Below are positions 23,584 through 35,480 of a stretch of DNA of 64,000 nucleotides, piece after piece. Location: the NCBI RefSeq assembly GCF_017569925.1, contig NZ_CP050854.1, positions 1,178,001 through 1,242,000 of the forward strand, given 5' to 3'. The notes under the pieces are model-generated. The model had not been told where the DNA came from and did no database searches. It saw nothing but the letters and a program-made list of their open reading frames with translations. The stretch comes from Brenneria izadpanahii (GTDB lineage: Bacteria > Pseudomonadota > Gammaproteobacteria > Enterobacterales > Enterobacteriaceae). A program made the position numbers and the translations under genes. How positions within the stretch are numbered: position 1 is the stretch's first letter; each line of letters opens with the position of its first letter.

Positions 23584-24048
23584 TTACTCGGGGTTATAGC
23601 CGGTATCGTCAAGCGTGGGGGCGCCGGCGGCGCTGCGGGCAAGTTCGTCACAGCGTTCATTCTCAGGATGGCCAGCGTGGCCTTTCACCCACTCCCAGCG
23701 CAGAGTATGGCGCTGGATCGCCTGATCCAGACGTTGCCAGAGATCGACATTTTTTACCGGTTTTTTGTCAGCCGTTTTCCAGCCGCGCTTTTTCCAATTG
23801 TGGATCCAACTGGTGATCCCCTGACGGACATATTGACTATCGGTGCTTAATATCACGTCGCAGGGGGAGGTTAAGCTTTCAAGCGCGGCGATAGCCGCCA
23901 TCAATTCCATGCGGTTATTGGTGGTCAACCGATAGCCCGCACTCAAGGTTTTCTCATGCTGTTTATAGCGCAGCAGGACACCGTAACCGCCGGGGCCAGG
24001 ATTGCCGAGGCAAGATCCGTCGGTGAAAATTTCTACCTGTTTAAGCAT
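23584..24048 (-). CDS. rnhA: Ribonuclease HI
   Basis: 154 residues from the ATG at 24048 ([19 protein letters not shown]). Catalytic carboxylates are in place: Asp10 (FTDGS), Glu48 (NRMELMAA), Asp70 (LSTDSQYV) and Asp134 (ERCDELAR), with His124 in KGHAGHPEN. It degrades RNA in RNA-DNA hybrids. A longer frame to 24162 crosses the divergent promoter region and is rejected. Divergent from dnaQ with 55 bp between starts, where E. coli has overlapping promoters. Confidence 0.97.
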   Translation of the reverse strand: MLKQVEIFTDGSCLGNPGPGGYGVLLRYKQHEKTLSAGYRLTTNNRMELMAAIAALESLTSPCDVILSTDSQYVRQGITSWIHNWKKRGWKTADKKPVKNVDLWQRLDQAIQRHTLRWEWVKGHAGHPENERCDELARSAAGAPTLDDTGYNPE

Positions 24049-24103
24049 CTCTGGTAGACTCTCCCTTATGGTGAAAATGGCAAGTCTGACATAAACGAAA
24101 ACG

Positions 24104-24841
24104 ATGAGCACTGAAATTACGCGACAAATCGTCCTGGATACGGAAACCACCGGTATGAACAAGCTGGGGGTTCACTACGAAGGGCACAAAATTATTGAGA
24201 TTGGCGCCGTTGAGGTGATTAACCGTCGTCTGACCGGGCGCCACTATCATGTGTATATCAAGCCCGATCGTTTGGTTGATCCTGAGGCCTATCATGTGCA
24301 CGGCATCAGCGATGAGTTTTTGGCGGATAAGCCGACCTACGCGGAGATCGCTGACGACTTCCTCGATTTTATCCGCGGGGCTGAATTAGTCATCCATAAC
24401 GCAATGTTTGATATCGGCTTTATGGACTATGAATTCCGGATGTTAAACCGGGATATTCCCAAGACGGAAACCTTCTGCAAGATAACCGATAGCCTGCTGA
24501 TGGCGCGAAAAATTTTTCCGGGCAAACGGAATAATTTGGATGCGTTATGCGATCGCTATCAGATAGATAACAGCAAACGAACGCTGCACGGCGCATTGCT
24601 CGATGCCGAAATCCTGGCGGAAGTTTATCTGGCGATGACGGGGGGCCAGACATCGCTGGCGTTCTCGATGGAAGGCGAAATCCAGCGTCAGGAAAATGAG
24701 AGCGAGGGTATTCAGCGGATTACTCGCCCGACTTCAGCATTAAAAGTGCTGTATGCCAATGACGAAGAGTTGCTGATGCATGAAAAGCGTCTGGATTTGA
24801 TCGCGAAGAAAGGCGGTAGCTGCCTGTGGCGTAATGAATAG
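24104..24841 (+). CDS. dnaQ: DNA polymerase III epsilon subunit (3'-5' proofreading exonuclease)
   Basis: 245 residues. DEDDh exonuclease motifs: Exo[10 protein letters not shown] (Asp12, Glu14), Exo[12 protein letters not shown] (Asp103) and Exo[18 protein letters not shown] (His162, Asp167). The C-terminal segment after about 185 binds the polymerase alpha subunit. A QRQENES-like clamp-binding region lies near 180-195. It proofreads the replicative polymerase. Followed by tRNA-Asp as in E. coli. Confidence 0.97.
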   Translation: MSTEITRQIVLDTETTGMNKLGVHYEGHKIIEIGAVEVINRRLTGRHYHVYIKPDRLVDPEAYHVHGISDEFLADKPTYAEIADDFLDFIRGAELVIHNAMFDIGFMDYEFRMLNRDIPKTETFCKITDSLLMARKIFPGKRNNLDALCDRYQIDNSKRTLHGALLDAEILAEVYLAMTGGQTSLAFSMEGEIQRQENESEGIQRITRPTSALKVLYANDEELLMHEKRLDLIAKKGGSCLWRNE

Positions 24842-24967
24842 TACGACGGTGATGATGAAACCGTCTCTCAGATGAAATTATGAGCAAACAGAATCGCTTA
24901 GTTATAAAAACCATTGACGTAATAGTACCATCATCTTAGTATTCACCCCGCTCAATGAGCACAGAGT

Positions 24968-25044
24968 GGAGCGGTAGTTCAGTTGGTTAGAATACCTGCC
25001 TGTCACGCAGGGGGTCGCGGGTTCGAGTCCCGTCCGTTCCGCCA
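24968..25044 (+). tRNA. aspV: tRNA-Asp (GTC), second copy
   Basis: 77 nt, base-for-base identical to the tRNA-Asp at 19443-19519; identity extends to 84 bp (24966-25049). It corresponds to aspV downstream of dnaQ in E. coli, a site often flanked by accessory DNA. Confidence 0.98.
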
Positions 25045-25086
25045 CTTATCTATTCCGGGATGTTCCTATACATCTCTGGATGAATG

Positions 25087-25123
25087 AAAACCGTATCGCT
25101 GTCAAAGGCATACGGTTTTTTTT
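25087..25123 (+). terminator. Terminator downstream of tRNA-Asp
   Basis: AAAACCGTAT pairs with ATACGGTTTT (13-nt loop), followed by Ts. The remaining 260 bp to the next gene carry no confident gene; an open frame from 25185 to 25319 that ends in a coding-like tail is discussed as a finding. Confidence 0.85.
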
Positions 25124-25384
25124 CGTCTTTACGTTTGCTGCGGCGTGTCGGGGTAGCGCAAAGACCATGTGTAGATCGCCCTAAGAGGGTTGGTTTCCGT
25201 CGCTCTATTGGTGTGGCTGCGACATGTTCTCGGGGACCGATCAGCAAGATGCGCGTTTCGCTGAATTCGATGGCGCGGAGTTGGAAATAGTCTTTTATCC
25301 GAATCAGTTATTTATGTAAACTTACCGGTAGTCCATTGTTTACTCTCGGGTTGCCGAGCGTTGTTTAAATGATTGAGGTCGGGG

Positions 25385-26305
25385 ATGCTTAAGTTTTTTT
25401 ATAAAGATACTTTCTATTTAATGCGAGGGGTTTTGGTGGTATCAGTATTTCTGATAGTAATCGATTTGCTGTGCACATTGTCCCAAAAATACCTTCACCA
25501 AGATATATCCAGGGTATACACACTGTTCTTTTATATATTTCTTTCTATTCTGGCGATACCCGTCTTAAAGATAGGGACAAAAGCGTTTTTTATCATTACA
25601 ACAAAAAAAGAGAACAATAAAATCATTCAGGGTATTAACAAAAATCCCAAATATCCATGCAGGGATGAAAAAGATGCTTTGTTGGTAAAAATTAGCGGGC
25701 TATATTCCATTACCGCCACCGGGAACGGTAAAAACAAAAACCATCCAAATTTCGTTAATAGTATAGAAGAGTGCGACCTGGATAATCCCACCGCGGTTGA
25801 CCTGATTAAAAATGCATTATCGGGTAGCTATGATATTGAAACTGATGAACAGTTGAAGTGTTTTATTTATTCCCTGCTGGATGAAGATGACTACGGGAAA
25901 ACGCACCATGCAAATTACCAGAAGCAGCTTGCGCATTTATATCGTCTGGCTGGTAAAACCGGTGCTGATATCACGCCGGTAAGCGATATGGCTAATGTTG
26001 ATTCGGCTTTCAATCTTCAGCGTGCGGCATTATTAATGAGATCGGGCGTCACCCTCGGCATGCTTACGCTGGATGAGTGGGACGCATTAAAAAATATTCT
26101 GGCGCAACGGCTAGAGGAAAATTTTTCCTCTCTCGACGAATTTATTCATGATTATATGCTGGCTGTTTACCTTTTCCATCACGAGGGCGCGATGGGCGCG
26201 TCGATGATCCTTGAAAGGCTTTATGGCCTTGCCACGCTTCAGGAAAATAATTATTTCGCCTGGAGCGCCGCTGAATTAAGCCGCCCCCCAGCAACGCTGG
26301 TATAG
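25385..26305 (+). CDS. Membrane-anchored protein with a DUF1266-like C-terminal part
   Basis: 306 residues from the ATG at 25385, with GAGGTCGGGG upstream. Two hydrophobic segments (about residues 12-32 and 44-66) are separated by a short linker, so the protein is probably anchored in the inner membrane. A large cytoplasmic part follows. Its C-terminal third (AFNLQRAALLMRSGVTLGML... EWDALKNILAQRLEENFSSLDEFIHDYML) resembles the DUF1266 family of enterobacterial unknowns; this is pattern memory, not a search. AT-rich with codon use unlike flanking housekeeping genes in the first half. It lies in the accessory stretch after tRNA-Asp. Confidence 0.7.
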   Translation: MLKFFYKDTFYLMRGVLVVSVFLIVIDLLCTLSQKYLHQDISRVYTLFFYIFLSILAIPVLKIGTKAFFIITTKKENNKIIQGINKNPKYPCRDEKDALLVKISGLYSITATGNGKNKNHPNFVNSIEECDLDNPTAVDLIKNALSGSYDIETDEQLKCFIYSLLDEDDYGKTHHANYQKQLAHLYRLAGKTGADITPVSDMANVDSAFNLQRAALLMRSGVTLGMLTLDEWDALKNILAQRLEENFSSLDEFIHDYMLAVYLFHHEGAMGASMILERLYGLATLQENNYFAWSAAELSRPPATLV

Positions 26306-26478
26306 TCCGCGTTGTCTGACGGATACTTTTGTGACCATCGATGGCTTAACAGCCGCCGGATGACTTTCAAATCGCGAGTCGATCCAGGCGGCTGCAGGTA
26401 AAGGATAAGCCTGATTGTGTGGGGGCCTGAAGGCCGACGATAAAGTGAAATTAACTGTGCTTGTTGAGGATAATCATT

Positions 26479-26967
26479 GTGAGTATGGATGTTTTTCTGG
26501 CGGCGGTTGCACAGGGTGATGAAGGCTTCATTCCTTTAGCCGTGGTGGAGTCCGCTTTTCATCATGCCATTACTCTACGGGAGGTTGCCGACAATAAATG
26601 TACGTTGTTATTGGAATATCCCAATCCTGACGCCGGAAAACAAATAGCCTGGCCTGATGGCTCAACGGCCACCGTTAGCGACGTCGACACCCTGGATATT
26701 ACGATTAAGCTGGTGTCGAACGGCAAGGAACCGATGACCAATGGGTTTGGCATCAATCGCCCCCCTCACCACGCTCCTTTCTGGCAAAGCCTGTATCAAA
26801 TACTGGAAACCACCCACACGGCCTTTTTTTGGCCCGGTAATGGCGATAATTTAATTGTCGGACAGAAAGAAACCATTCCACATCTACCTTTATCCATGAT
26901 AAATGCCTTGGGCGCGCCTTACGTCGTATCAAACTATCAACAAATTACCGAGCGAATGCGCGGCTAA
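26479..26967 (+). CDS. Hypothetical protein, unknown family
   Basis: 162 residues from a GTG at 26479 (MSMDVFLAAVAQGDEGFI), chosen because GAGGA ends 8 nt before it; an ATG at 26485 is the alternative. No signal peptide or membrane segment. Mixed alpha/beta composition, moderately acidic, with a His/Pro-rich turn (NRPPHHAPFW) and LILE-type strands. I do not recognise the family. It follows the membrane protein on the same strand after 173 bp and may be a small accessory partner; immunity-like proteins have this size, but nothing here proves that role. Confidence 0.65.
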   Translation: MSMDVFLAAVAQGDEGFIPLAVVESAFHHAITLREVADNKCTLLLEYPNPDAGKQIAWPDGSTATVSDVDTLDITIKLVSNGKEPMTNGFGINRPPHHAPFWQSLYQILETTHTAFFWPGNGDNLIVGQKETIPHLPLSMINALGAPYVVSNYQQITERMRG

Positions 26968-27003
26968 AATAGCTTGCCTGCGCCATTGCTGATTGAGCTG
27001 CCT

Positions 27004-27036
27004 CTCGCTTTCGTTGATTGATTTCTTGAAAGCGAG
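27004..27036. repeat. Inverted repeat between accessory gene and nrdF
   Basis: CTCGCTTTC (27004-27012) and GAAAGCGAG (27028-27036), a 9-bp stem with a 15-nt loop. No T-run on either strand, so a terminator role is uncertain. Confidence 0.5.
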
Positions 27037-27128
27037 CGGGGGGCTGAATCAGCTGCCGATCATCGTTTACCGACATCAGTGCTTTGCTGCGGTTCTGGGC
27101 GTATTTGAGCCCTTACCCGGTGGTCAGG

Positions 27129-30245
<3,117 letters not shown>

Positions 30246-30267
<22 letters not shown>

Positions 30268-30653
30268 AATTCAGTTACTCCTTTACGCACGTTTTCAACG
30301 TCTTCTGCCGTGCCCAGTAGCTCGAAGCGATACAAATAGGGCACCTGGCACTTCTGCGCGATGATGTCGCCGGCGATGCAGTACGCCGTCCCAAAGTTCA
30401 TGTTGCCCGCGGCAATCACCCCGCGCAGCCGATCGCGGTTTTGCCGATCGTTCAGAAAACGGATCACCTGTATGGGCACCGCGCCTTTGGCGCCGCCCCC
30501 GCCATAGCTGGGAACCACCAGAATGTAAGGCCGTTCCATTTTCAGTATGGGTTGGTCGCTCGCTATCGGAATGCGCAGGGCCGGTAACCCAACCCTGGTG
30601 ATGAATCGATGGGTGTTTTCCGACTGGCTGGAAAAGTAGACCAGCGGGTTCAT
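30246..30653 (-). CDS. nrdI: Flavodoxin-like protein NrdI
   Basis: 135 residues. FMN-binding landmarks: [13 protein letters not shown] at the N-terminus and [14 protein letters not shown], then [18 protein letters not shown]. It supplies the oxidant used to assemble the manganese-tyrosyl cofactor in NrdF. The gene overlaps the start of nrdE and follows nrdH by 8 nt, the normal nrdHIEF order. Confidence 0.96.
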
Positions 30654-30661
30654 CTTGCCCC

Positions 30662-30898
30662 CTACGACGCTTGTAATTGGCTCAGTGTGCTGATTTTGTC
30701 CGGGCGGAAGCCGCTCCAGTGGTCGTTGGCGGTCATTACCACCGGTACTTGCTGATAACCCAGCGCTCTTACCTGCCGCAATGCTTGCTCATCTTCCGTG
30801 AGATCCACCAGTTGATAGTCAATTCCCTGCTTATCCAGCGCACGGCATGTGGCGTTGCATTGAACACAATCTGGTTTTGTGAAAATAGTAATACGCAT
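30662..30898 (-). CDS. nrdH: Glutaredoxin-like protein NrdH
   Basis: 78 residues with the redox motif CVQC at residues 11-14 (E. coli CVQC), QVPVVMT and WSGFRPDKI, typical of NrdH. It is glutaredoxin-like in sequence but accepts electrons from thioredoxin reductase and is the reductant of NrdE. First gene of the operon; NrdR-type boxes lie about 120-160 bp upstream. Confidence 0.96.
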   Translation of the reverse strand: MRITIFTKPDCVQCNATCRALDKQGIDYQLVDLTEDEQALRQVRALGYQQVPVVMTANDHWSGFRPDKISTLSQLQAS

Positions 30899-31013
30899 GA
30901 TTCGTATTTACCTTATGGCTTGAAAGAGTTATGTCGGAGCGGTTATGCTGCTGGGCTTCTGCCTTGAACCGATCCACGGAGCAGCCGTCGTTTATTTGGT
31001 GGCTACGCTTTAG

Positions 31014-31060
31014 ATACTAGATGTGGGTGTTTTAAATTTCAACCATACAATATATAGGAA
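31014..31060 (-). promoter_or_regulatory. Pair of NrdR boxes upstream of nrdHIEF
   Basis: CAATATATAG (31048-31057) matches the NrdR core CWATATATWG fully. A weaker core, CTAGATGTGG (31017-31026, flanked by GTGT), lies exactly 31 bp away, the spacing usual for paired NrdR boxes. NrdR with ATP/dATP represses ribonucleotide reductase genes. Confidence 0.7.
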
Positions 31061-31079
31061 ATATACTGAAATTTAGCAA
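31051..31079 (-). promoter_or_regulatory. Predicted nrdH promoter
   Basis: On the minus strand, TTGCTA (31079-31074), 17-nt spacer, TATATA (31056-31051); the -10 overlaps the strong NrdR box, as a repressor site should. The 450-bp gap between nrdH and speD also holds the inverted repeat and terminator listed next; I see no gene in it. Confidence 0.5.
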
Positions 31080-31202
31080 ATAGGGATCTAAGCCAGACGG
31101 CGCAAGGGGAAAACAGAAATCAAGAAAAAAATTTTCTTTTGCCGACGGGAAAATCGGCGTGTTTTTTGGCGTAATTTTGTTCAATTCAGGTTGGCGGCAT
31201 GG

Positions 31203-31228
31203 ATGAAGAAAGGGAGCTTATGCTCCCT
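31203..31228 (-). terminator. Probable terminator of speED
   Basis: Minus strand: AGGGAGC, loop ATAA, GCTCCCT, then TTCTTC. About 130 nt after the speD stop; the T-run is imperfect. Confidence 0.5.
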
Positions 31229-31261
31229 CAGAGTGATGACAGCGTTAGCGAATCCCAATCC

Positions 31262-31344
31262 GTCATTCCCGCCTAGGCAGGGGTCTTCCCGATATCAACC
31301 CTCGGCTTGATGTAGATCTCCGCCTGCGCGGGGATAACGATGAC
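31262..31344. repeat. Imperfect terminal-inverted-repeat element
   Basis: Begins GTCATTCCCGCCTAGGCAGG and ends CCTGCGCGGGGATAACGATGAC; the ends are imperfect inverted repeats sharing GTCAT and CCCGC-CAGGC blocks. It resembles the short palindromic repeats scattered in many proteobacterial genomes. It lies just after speD. Confidence 0.6.
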
Positions 31345-31357
31345 TTTACTAAAGCCA

Positions 31358-32152
31358 TCACAAGACCGGCAGATTCCTGCCGTAATAAATTTCCTGCATC
31401 TCGTGATACAGCAAATCGGTGATTCTTTTACGTTCCTGCGCGCTCAATGTACTGGGATCGACGTTAAACAGATAATGTTTAAGATCGAAATCTTTCAGTA
31501 ACATCTTGGTGTGGAAGATATTTTCCTGATAAACATTCACATCCATCAGGTGATAGAGCGATTTCATATCCGCCGACATAAAATTCTGGATCGAATTGAT
31601 CTGATGATCGATAAAGTGTTTTACGCCGTTGATATCGCGGGTAAATCCGCGTACGCGATAATCAATGGTGACGATATCCGATTCCAACTGGTGGATTAAA
31701 TAGTTCAGCGCCTTTAGCGGAGAGATGACGCCGCAGGTGGACACTTCGATATCGGCGCGGAAAGTGCACAGCCCGACTTCAGGATGACTCTCCGGATAGG
31801 TGTGTACGCAAATGTGGCTTTTGTCCAGATGGGCGACCACGGAGTTGGGCAATGGGCCAGGATGCTCGGAGTTATCGACATCGCGCGGATCTATCGGTTC
31901 TTCGCTGACCAGTATGGTCACGCTGGCGCCTTGCGGCTCGTAGTCTTGACGGGCGATGTTGAGAATATTCGCGCCGATAATCGAGCAGGTTTCGCTCAGA
32001 ATTTCGGTCAAACGATTGGCGTTATACTGTTCATCAATGTAGGCGATGTAACCGTCGCGATCAGCGGCGGTTCTGGTGTAACAGATATCGTAGATACAAA
32101 AACTCAGGCTTTTAGTGAGATTATTAAAGCCGTGTAGTTTCAGCTTGTGCAA
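31358..32152 (-). CDS. speD: S-adenosylmethionine decarboxylase proenzyme
   Basis: 264 residues, E. coli SpeD length. The self-cleavage site is in [10 protein letters not shown]: cleavage before Ser112 makes the pyruvoyl cofactor. Other conserved stretches: [40 protein letters not shown] and [16 protein letters not shown]. It makes decarboxylated SAM, the aminopropyl donor for spermidine. It lies 29 nt downstream of speE, in one operon. Confidence 0.97.
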   Translation of the reverse strand: MHKLKLHGFNNLTKSLSFCIYDICYTRTAADRDGYIAYIDEQYNANRLTEILSETCSIIGANILNIARQDYEPQGASVTILVSEEPIDPRDVDNSEHPGPLPNSVVAHLDKSHICVHTYPESHPEVGLCTFRADIEVSTCGVISPLKALNYLIHQLESDIVTIDYRVRGFTRDINGVKHFIDHQINSIQNFMSADMKSLYHLMDVNVYQENIFHTKMLLKDFDLKHYLFNVDPSTLSAQERKRITDLLYHEMQEIYYGRNLPVL

Positions 32153-32181
32153 TTTAAGTCACCCCCTTATGGATGCGTGGA

Positions 32182-33045
32182 TCAGCGCGAAGCCGATAAC
32201 GCATTCAGTAAATATTGCGGCAGCGCGAAGCTACCAACGTGAACGGCCGGATTATAATAGCGGCATGCAATGCCGGACGCATCAACGCGTTGTTGTAATG
32301 TCTCTGCGCTTATCTGACGCAATGACGGATGGTTACTGGCCCAGGCAAACGTCATGATGCCGCCGTAATAGGTGGGGATCGCCGCCTGATAAAATGTGAC
32401 GTCGCTGAAATAGCTGCTGAGTTTGGCGTGGCTGTTAATGGCCTCGTCCTGTTGCAGAAAGCAGACGCCGTTTTGCGCCACGAAAATGCCGCCTTCATTC
32501 AGACAGCGGGCGCATCCCTGATAAAAATCGGACGTAAACAGGCTTTCTCCCGGACCGATGGGGTCGGTGCAGTCGGAAATGATCACATCGAATTTTTCCG
32601 CGCATTGATTGACGAAGTTTACGCCGTCATCGATCACCAGACGAAAGCGCGGATCGTCGTAGGCGCCGGCATTATGGTTGGGTAAATACTGACGACAGAA
32701 TTCCACCACGCCAGCATCGATTTCCACCATGGTGATTTGCTCAATGCCGGTGTGGCGGCTGACTTCTCGCAATATGCCGCCGTCGCCGCCGCCGATAATC
32801 AGCACGCGTTTGGCCCGGCCGTGAGATAACAGGGGAACATGCGTCAGCATTTCGTGATAGATGAATTCGTCGCGCTCGGTGGTTTGAACCACGCCATCCA
32901 ACGCCATAACACGGCCAAGCGCCGCGTTTTCAAAAATGATCAGATCTTGATGATCGGTCTTTTCGTGGTATAGCACCCGGTCAATGGAAAAATACTGACC
33001 GAAGTTGGCATGCAGGGTTTCATACCAAATTTCTTTCTGGGCCAT
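32182..33045 (-). CDS. speE: Spermidine synthase
   Basis: 287 residues of the aminopropyltransferase fold: [20 protein letters not shown] (residues near 50), [16 protein letters not shown] glycine-rich loop, [12 protein letters not shown] and the catalytic region [15 protein letters not shown]. It transfers the aminopropyl group from decarboxylated SAM to putrescine. First gene of the speED operon, as in E. coli. Confidence 0.97.
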   Translation of the reverse strand: MAQKEIWYETLHANFGQYFSIDRVLYHEKTDHQDLIIFENAALGRVMALDGVVQTTERDEFIYHEMLTHVPLLSHGRAKRVLIIGGGDGGILREVSRHTGIEQITMVEIDAGVVEFCRQYLPNHNAGAYDDPRFRLVIDDGVNFVNQCAEKFDVIISDCTDPIGPGESLFTSDFYQGCARCLNEGGIFVAQNGVCFLQQDEAINSHAKLSSYFSDVTFYQAAIPTYYGGIMTFAWASNHPSLRQISAETLQQRVDASGIACRYYNPAVHVGSFALPQYLLNALSASR

Positions 33046-33153
33046 GTTCGGGTTTCCTCCGCGATAGCAGTCATGAAAATTGGCGCGTCATGATAGCTAA
33101 CTCTCACCGCGCTTGCACGGTCAAATTTCGGTCAGTGCGGAGGAGGGGGAAAA

Positions 33154-33501
33154 TTATTTCGTGTAAGCGAGTAAACCGAGTGAGTTACGAGCCAGCGATT
33201 GACATTTTTTTGGAGTCGGGATGGCAATTTTGCTCAGATCCCGATAGCTGTCCTCTCCTAATGCCGTCATGTTAAACGCGCCGTAGTTGCTGAGATCCCA
33301 ACTGTTTTGCTGGGCGAACGTTAACAGTGCTCGGCGAATTTGATCGTTGGGTAAATCCTGATAACCGCAGTTATTTTTCAGATAAACGAAAACGGCAGTT
33401 AAATCGGCGAGATCTTCCGCTTCAAATTCATTTAGTGCCTTACTGGCGGAGGAGAAGCTCATCAAACTTAGCAGGAGCAGCACCAGCGCAGGTTTTTTCA
33501 T
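33154..33501 (-). CDS. yacC: Secreted small protein YacC (pilotin GspS-like family)
   Basis: 115 residues from MKKPALVLLLLSLMSFSSAS, an evident signal peptide; an ATG four codons earlier (33513) is possible. The mature part closely matches E. coli YacC: EAEDLADLTAVFVYLKNNCG, DQIRRALLTFAQQNSWDLSNY and a second Cys at KKCQSLARNS, likely forming a disulfide. The family includes the type II secretion pilotin GspS/OutS, but no secretion genes are nearby and YacC itself is uncharacterised. Position next to speE as in E. coli. Confidence 0.87.
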   Translation of the reverse strand: MKKPALVLLLLSLMSFSSASKALNEFEAEDLADLTAVFVYLKNNCGYQDLPNDQIRRALLTFAQQNSWDLSNYGAFNMTALGEDSYRDLSKIAIPTPKKCQSLARNSLGLLAYTK

Positions 33502-33889
33502 GGTTAAACTCATTCCGATTATTGTCAGGAGACGTTACCACAATTGTAGATTACCTGACTAAATTTTCTTGTTCTCCATCTGATATGGCATCGGTAGGCC
33601 GAAATTAACGGTGAAGCTGGCGGCGATGGTTTTATCCATCTCCGGCAAAACCTGCATTATCAACTTGTTGGGAGGGATAGGCGCGGTGTCGCTGGATCCT
33701 GGCGGAGCCGCGGAGATTGAGGAGCGTATTTTGATGGATAGGTTGAACCCTACCGGCATCACGCTGGGCGAACAGACTATACCGGTGCAAAGCAGCATCT
33801 GGTTCGAGCCGGGATAACGGGGTAGATTGAGTATAAAAAACGAACAACCTATCCTGTTTCCCGGCCCATAGCCACGTGCTTATCTTTTT

Positions 33890-34294
33890 TTATAGCCCGG
33901 CGGGTTTGGGAACCTCAATATACTCGCCGTTGATATTACGTTTGTAATAGAACCCGTTTTTGACATAGAAACGCTCGCCGTTCATGTCCAGCACGGTCAT
34001 TCCATCCTGGGTCGTCGCGGTGGCGGCGCTGGGAGGCGTATCAACGACAACGTAGCGGTCGTTTTGGCGTTGGTAGAAAATGCCGTTTACGACATAGTAG
34101 GTCAGCCCGGCGATTAAAACGGTTTCAACTCCATAAGGAAGTCTGTCAAACAGCATTCCCGGCCTTGGCCCCCAATCCCAATCTCCGGGACCAGGGCCGC
34201 CAGGACCGCCATGACCGCCAGGACCGGGGTGTGCAATTGCGCTCACTGGTAGCAGCAGACTTAATGCCACGAGAATCGTCAGCGATCTTTTCAT
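33890..34294 (-). CDS. Secreted protein, glycine/proline-rich N-terminus (DUF6515-like)
   Basis: 134 residues from the ATG at 34294, which has GGAG 6 nt upstream. Signal peptide MKRSLTILVALSLLLPVSAIA, then a His/Gly/Pro-rich linker (HPGPGGHGGPGGPGPGDW). The C-terminal part repeats short YY-x-GIFY / YV-x-NGFYYKR units, a pattern seen in DUF6515-type periplasmic proteins. It overlaps nothing and lies 66 bp downstream of another small secreted protein on the same strand. Function unknown. Confidence 0.75.
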   Translation of the reverse strand: MKRSLTILVALSLLLPVSAIAHPGPGGHGGPGGPGPGDWDWGPRPGMLFDRLPYGVETVLIAGLTYYVVNGIFYQRQNDRYVVVDTPPSAATATTQDGMTVLDMNGERFYVKNGFYYKRNINGEYIEVPKPAGL

Positions 34295-34360
34295 ACCATA
34301 CTCCATACCGATCTTATCTCATCGGATTCAAATCTGAATTTACCGGCTTGCGGGTGACGA

Positions 34361-34714
34361 TTATTGATTGCCCGCCTGTTCGGATGGCGTAAAGGGAGCC
34401 GGCGGCAATTCTCTTACCATCACCTTGACTTCGTAATTTTTACCTTCACCCCTTGGCGCATTGGCGATCAATTTATTGAGCGCTTCGTCAGGATTGTGCG
34501 TCTGAAGGGAGGCTTCATACAGCGGAGCGGGCGGCGGGAAGCCGGGGCCGCCATGAGGGAACTGTGCCATTGGCATGGGCTGCTTTTGTTTAACGATATC
34601 TGGTTTAGCAGCATCAGGTTTGGCTGTTTCAGGAGCGGCCCAGGCTGCGGCGCCAGCGGCGGAAAGCGCCAGCACTAGCGTGGCGATACCGGATAATTTA
34701 GTCAGCTTTTTCAT
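34361..34714 (-). CDS. Small secreted proline-rich protein
   Basis: 117 residues from an ATG preceded by GAGGGG. Signal peptide MKKLTKLSGIATLVLALSAAG with a probable cleavage after AWA, then an Ala/Lys/Pro stretch (ETAKPDAAKPDIVKQKQP), a GGPGFPPPAP turn and a compact C-terminus (LNKLIANAPRGEGKNYEV). I do not recognise the family. Probably cotranscribed with the Gly/Pro-rich secreted protein downstream. The 190 bp on its other side show no gene. Confidence 0.72.
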   Translation of the reverse strand: MKKLTKLSGIATLVLALSAAGAAAWAAPETAKPDAAKPDIVKQKQPMPMAQFPHGGPGFPPPAPLYEASLQTHNPDEALNKLIANAPRGEGKNYEVKVMVRELPPAPFTPSEQAGNQ

Positions 34715-34904
34715 AAACCCCTCGTTGATTGAGATCCTCTCCGGCTATAAGAAACTCAATCGGGCGACGCTGCAATGTGCTTTACGCAGATTTATTCTGT
34801 GATAACGCAATCTTATACATTCATTAACAATTGTGGGAATTACGCCTTCCGGCTTTGACAAGGCAGCTATGCTGACGGCGCAATTCCCATCCTGGCGGCA
34901 TCGT

Positions 34905-35330
34905 TTACAGCAGTGCTTTAACCGGGATGATCCAGGCGCTGTCGTGTTTTGTAAAGCCCAGCTTAGGGTAATAATCCACAGCCTGCGGCGCGGCCAGCAG
35001 AATGATTTTGCACTGTGGAGATAATTGCTGTGCCGTGAGCTGAATCAGTTTTTTCCCTATGCCGCAGTGCTGCATCTCTTCTGACACGGCCAGATCGGAC
35101 AGGTAACAGCAGAAATGGAAATCGGTAACGCTACGGGCAACGGCTACCAGCGTATCGCCTTGCCAGGCCGAAATCAGCAGGCTGGCGTTTTCCAACATGC
35201 CATTAATGGTGGCGCTATCGGACAGAGGACGTCGCGGGCCTAATGATGTTTTGGTCAGTAATTCGATAAATTGGCGGCTGGAAATCGGTGCGTTAACTTT
35301 ATAATCAATTTCTGTTTCTGATGCGTTCAT
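34905..35330 (-). CDS. GNAT-family N-acetyltransferase
   Basis: 141 residues from the ATG at 35330 (MNASETEIDY), preceded by AGGAACC. GNAT core: LVAVARSVTDF, CYLSDLAVSEEMQHCGIGKKLI with the acetyl-CoA pyrophosphate loop (Q-x-x-G-I-G), and DYYPKLGFTKHDSAW near the end. The substrate cannot be inferred. Divergent from hpt. A longer frame reaching into hpt's leader is rejected. Confidence 0.88.
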   Translation of the reverse strand: MNASETEIDYKVNAPISSRQFIELLTKTSLGPRRPLSDSATINGMLENASLLISAWQGDTLVAVARSVTDFHFCCYLSDLAVSEEMQHCGIGKKLIQLTAQQLSPQCKIILLAAPQAVDYYPKLGFTKHDSAWIIPVKALL

Positions 35331-35480
35331 AATGGTTCCTGCTGCTGGGGATGACCGGCGCTTTCTGATATACTTCGCGCCCTTAGGCGCTATCTGTCTG
35401 CACTGGCGCATCATTGAGAATCCGGGGCCGAGCCCTTCTTGATGATGCAGAATATCTTTATTTAAAGAGTTATGAGTATG

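Noticed and set aside
25084-25290. 68-codon frame after the second tRNA-Asp
   Set aside because: Starts inside the terminator hairpin and has an Arg/Ser-rich composition unlike a folded protein.
25385-26967. Toxin-antitoxin or effector-immunity pair
   Set aside because: Size and pairing are suggestive, but no toxin fold, catalytic motif or Rhs/VgrG/CDI neighbour is visible, so the role is not claimed.
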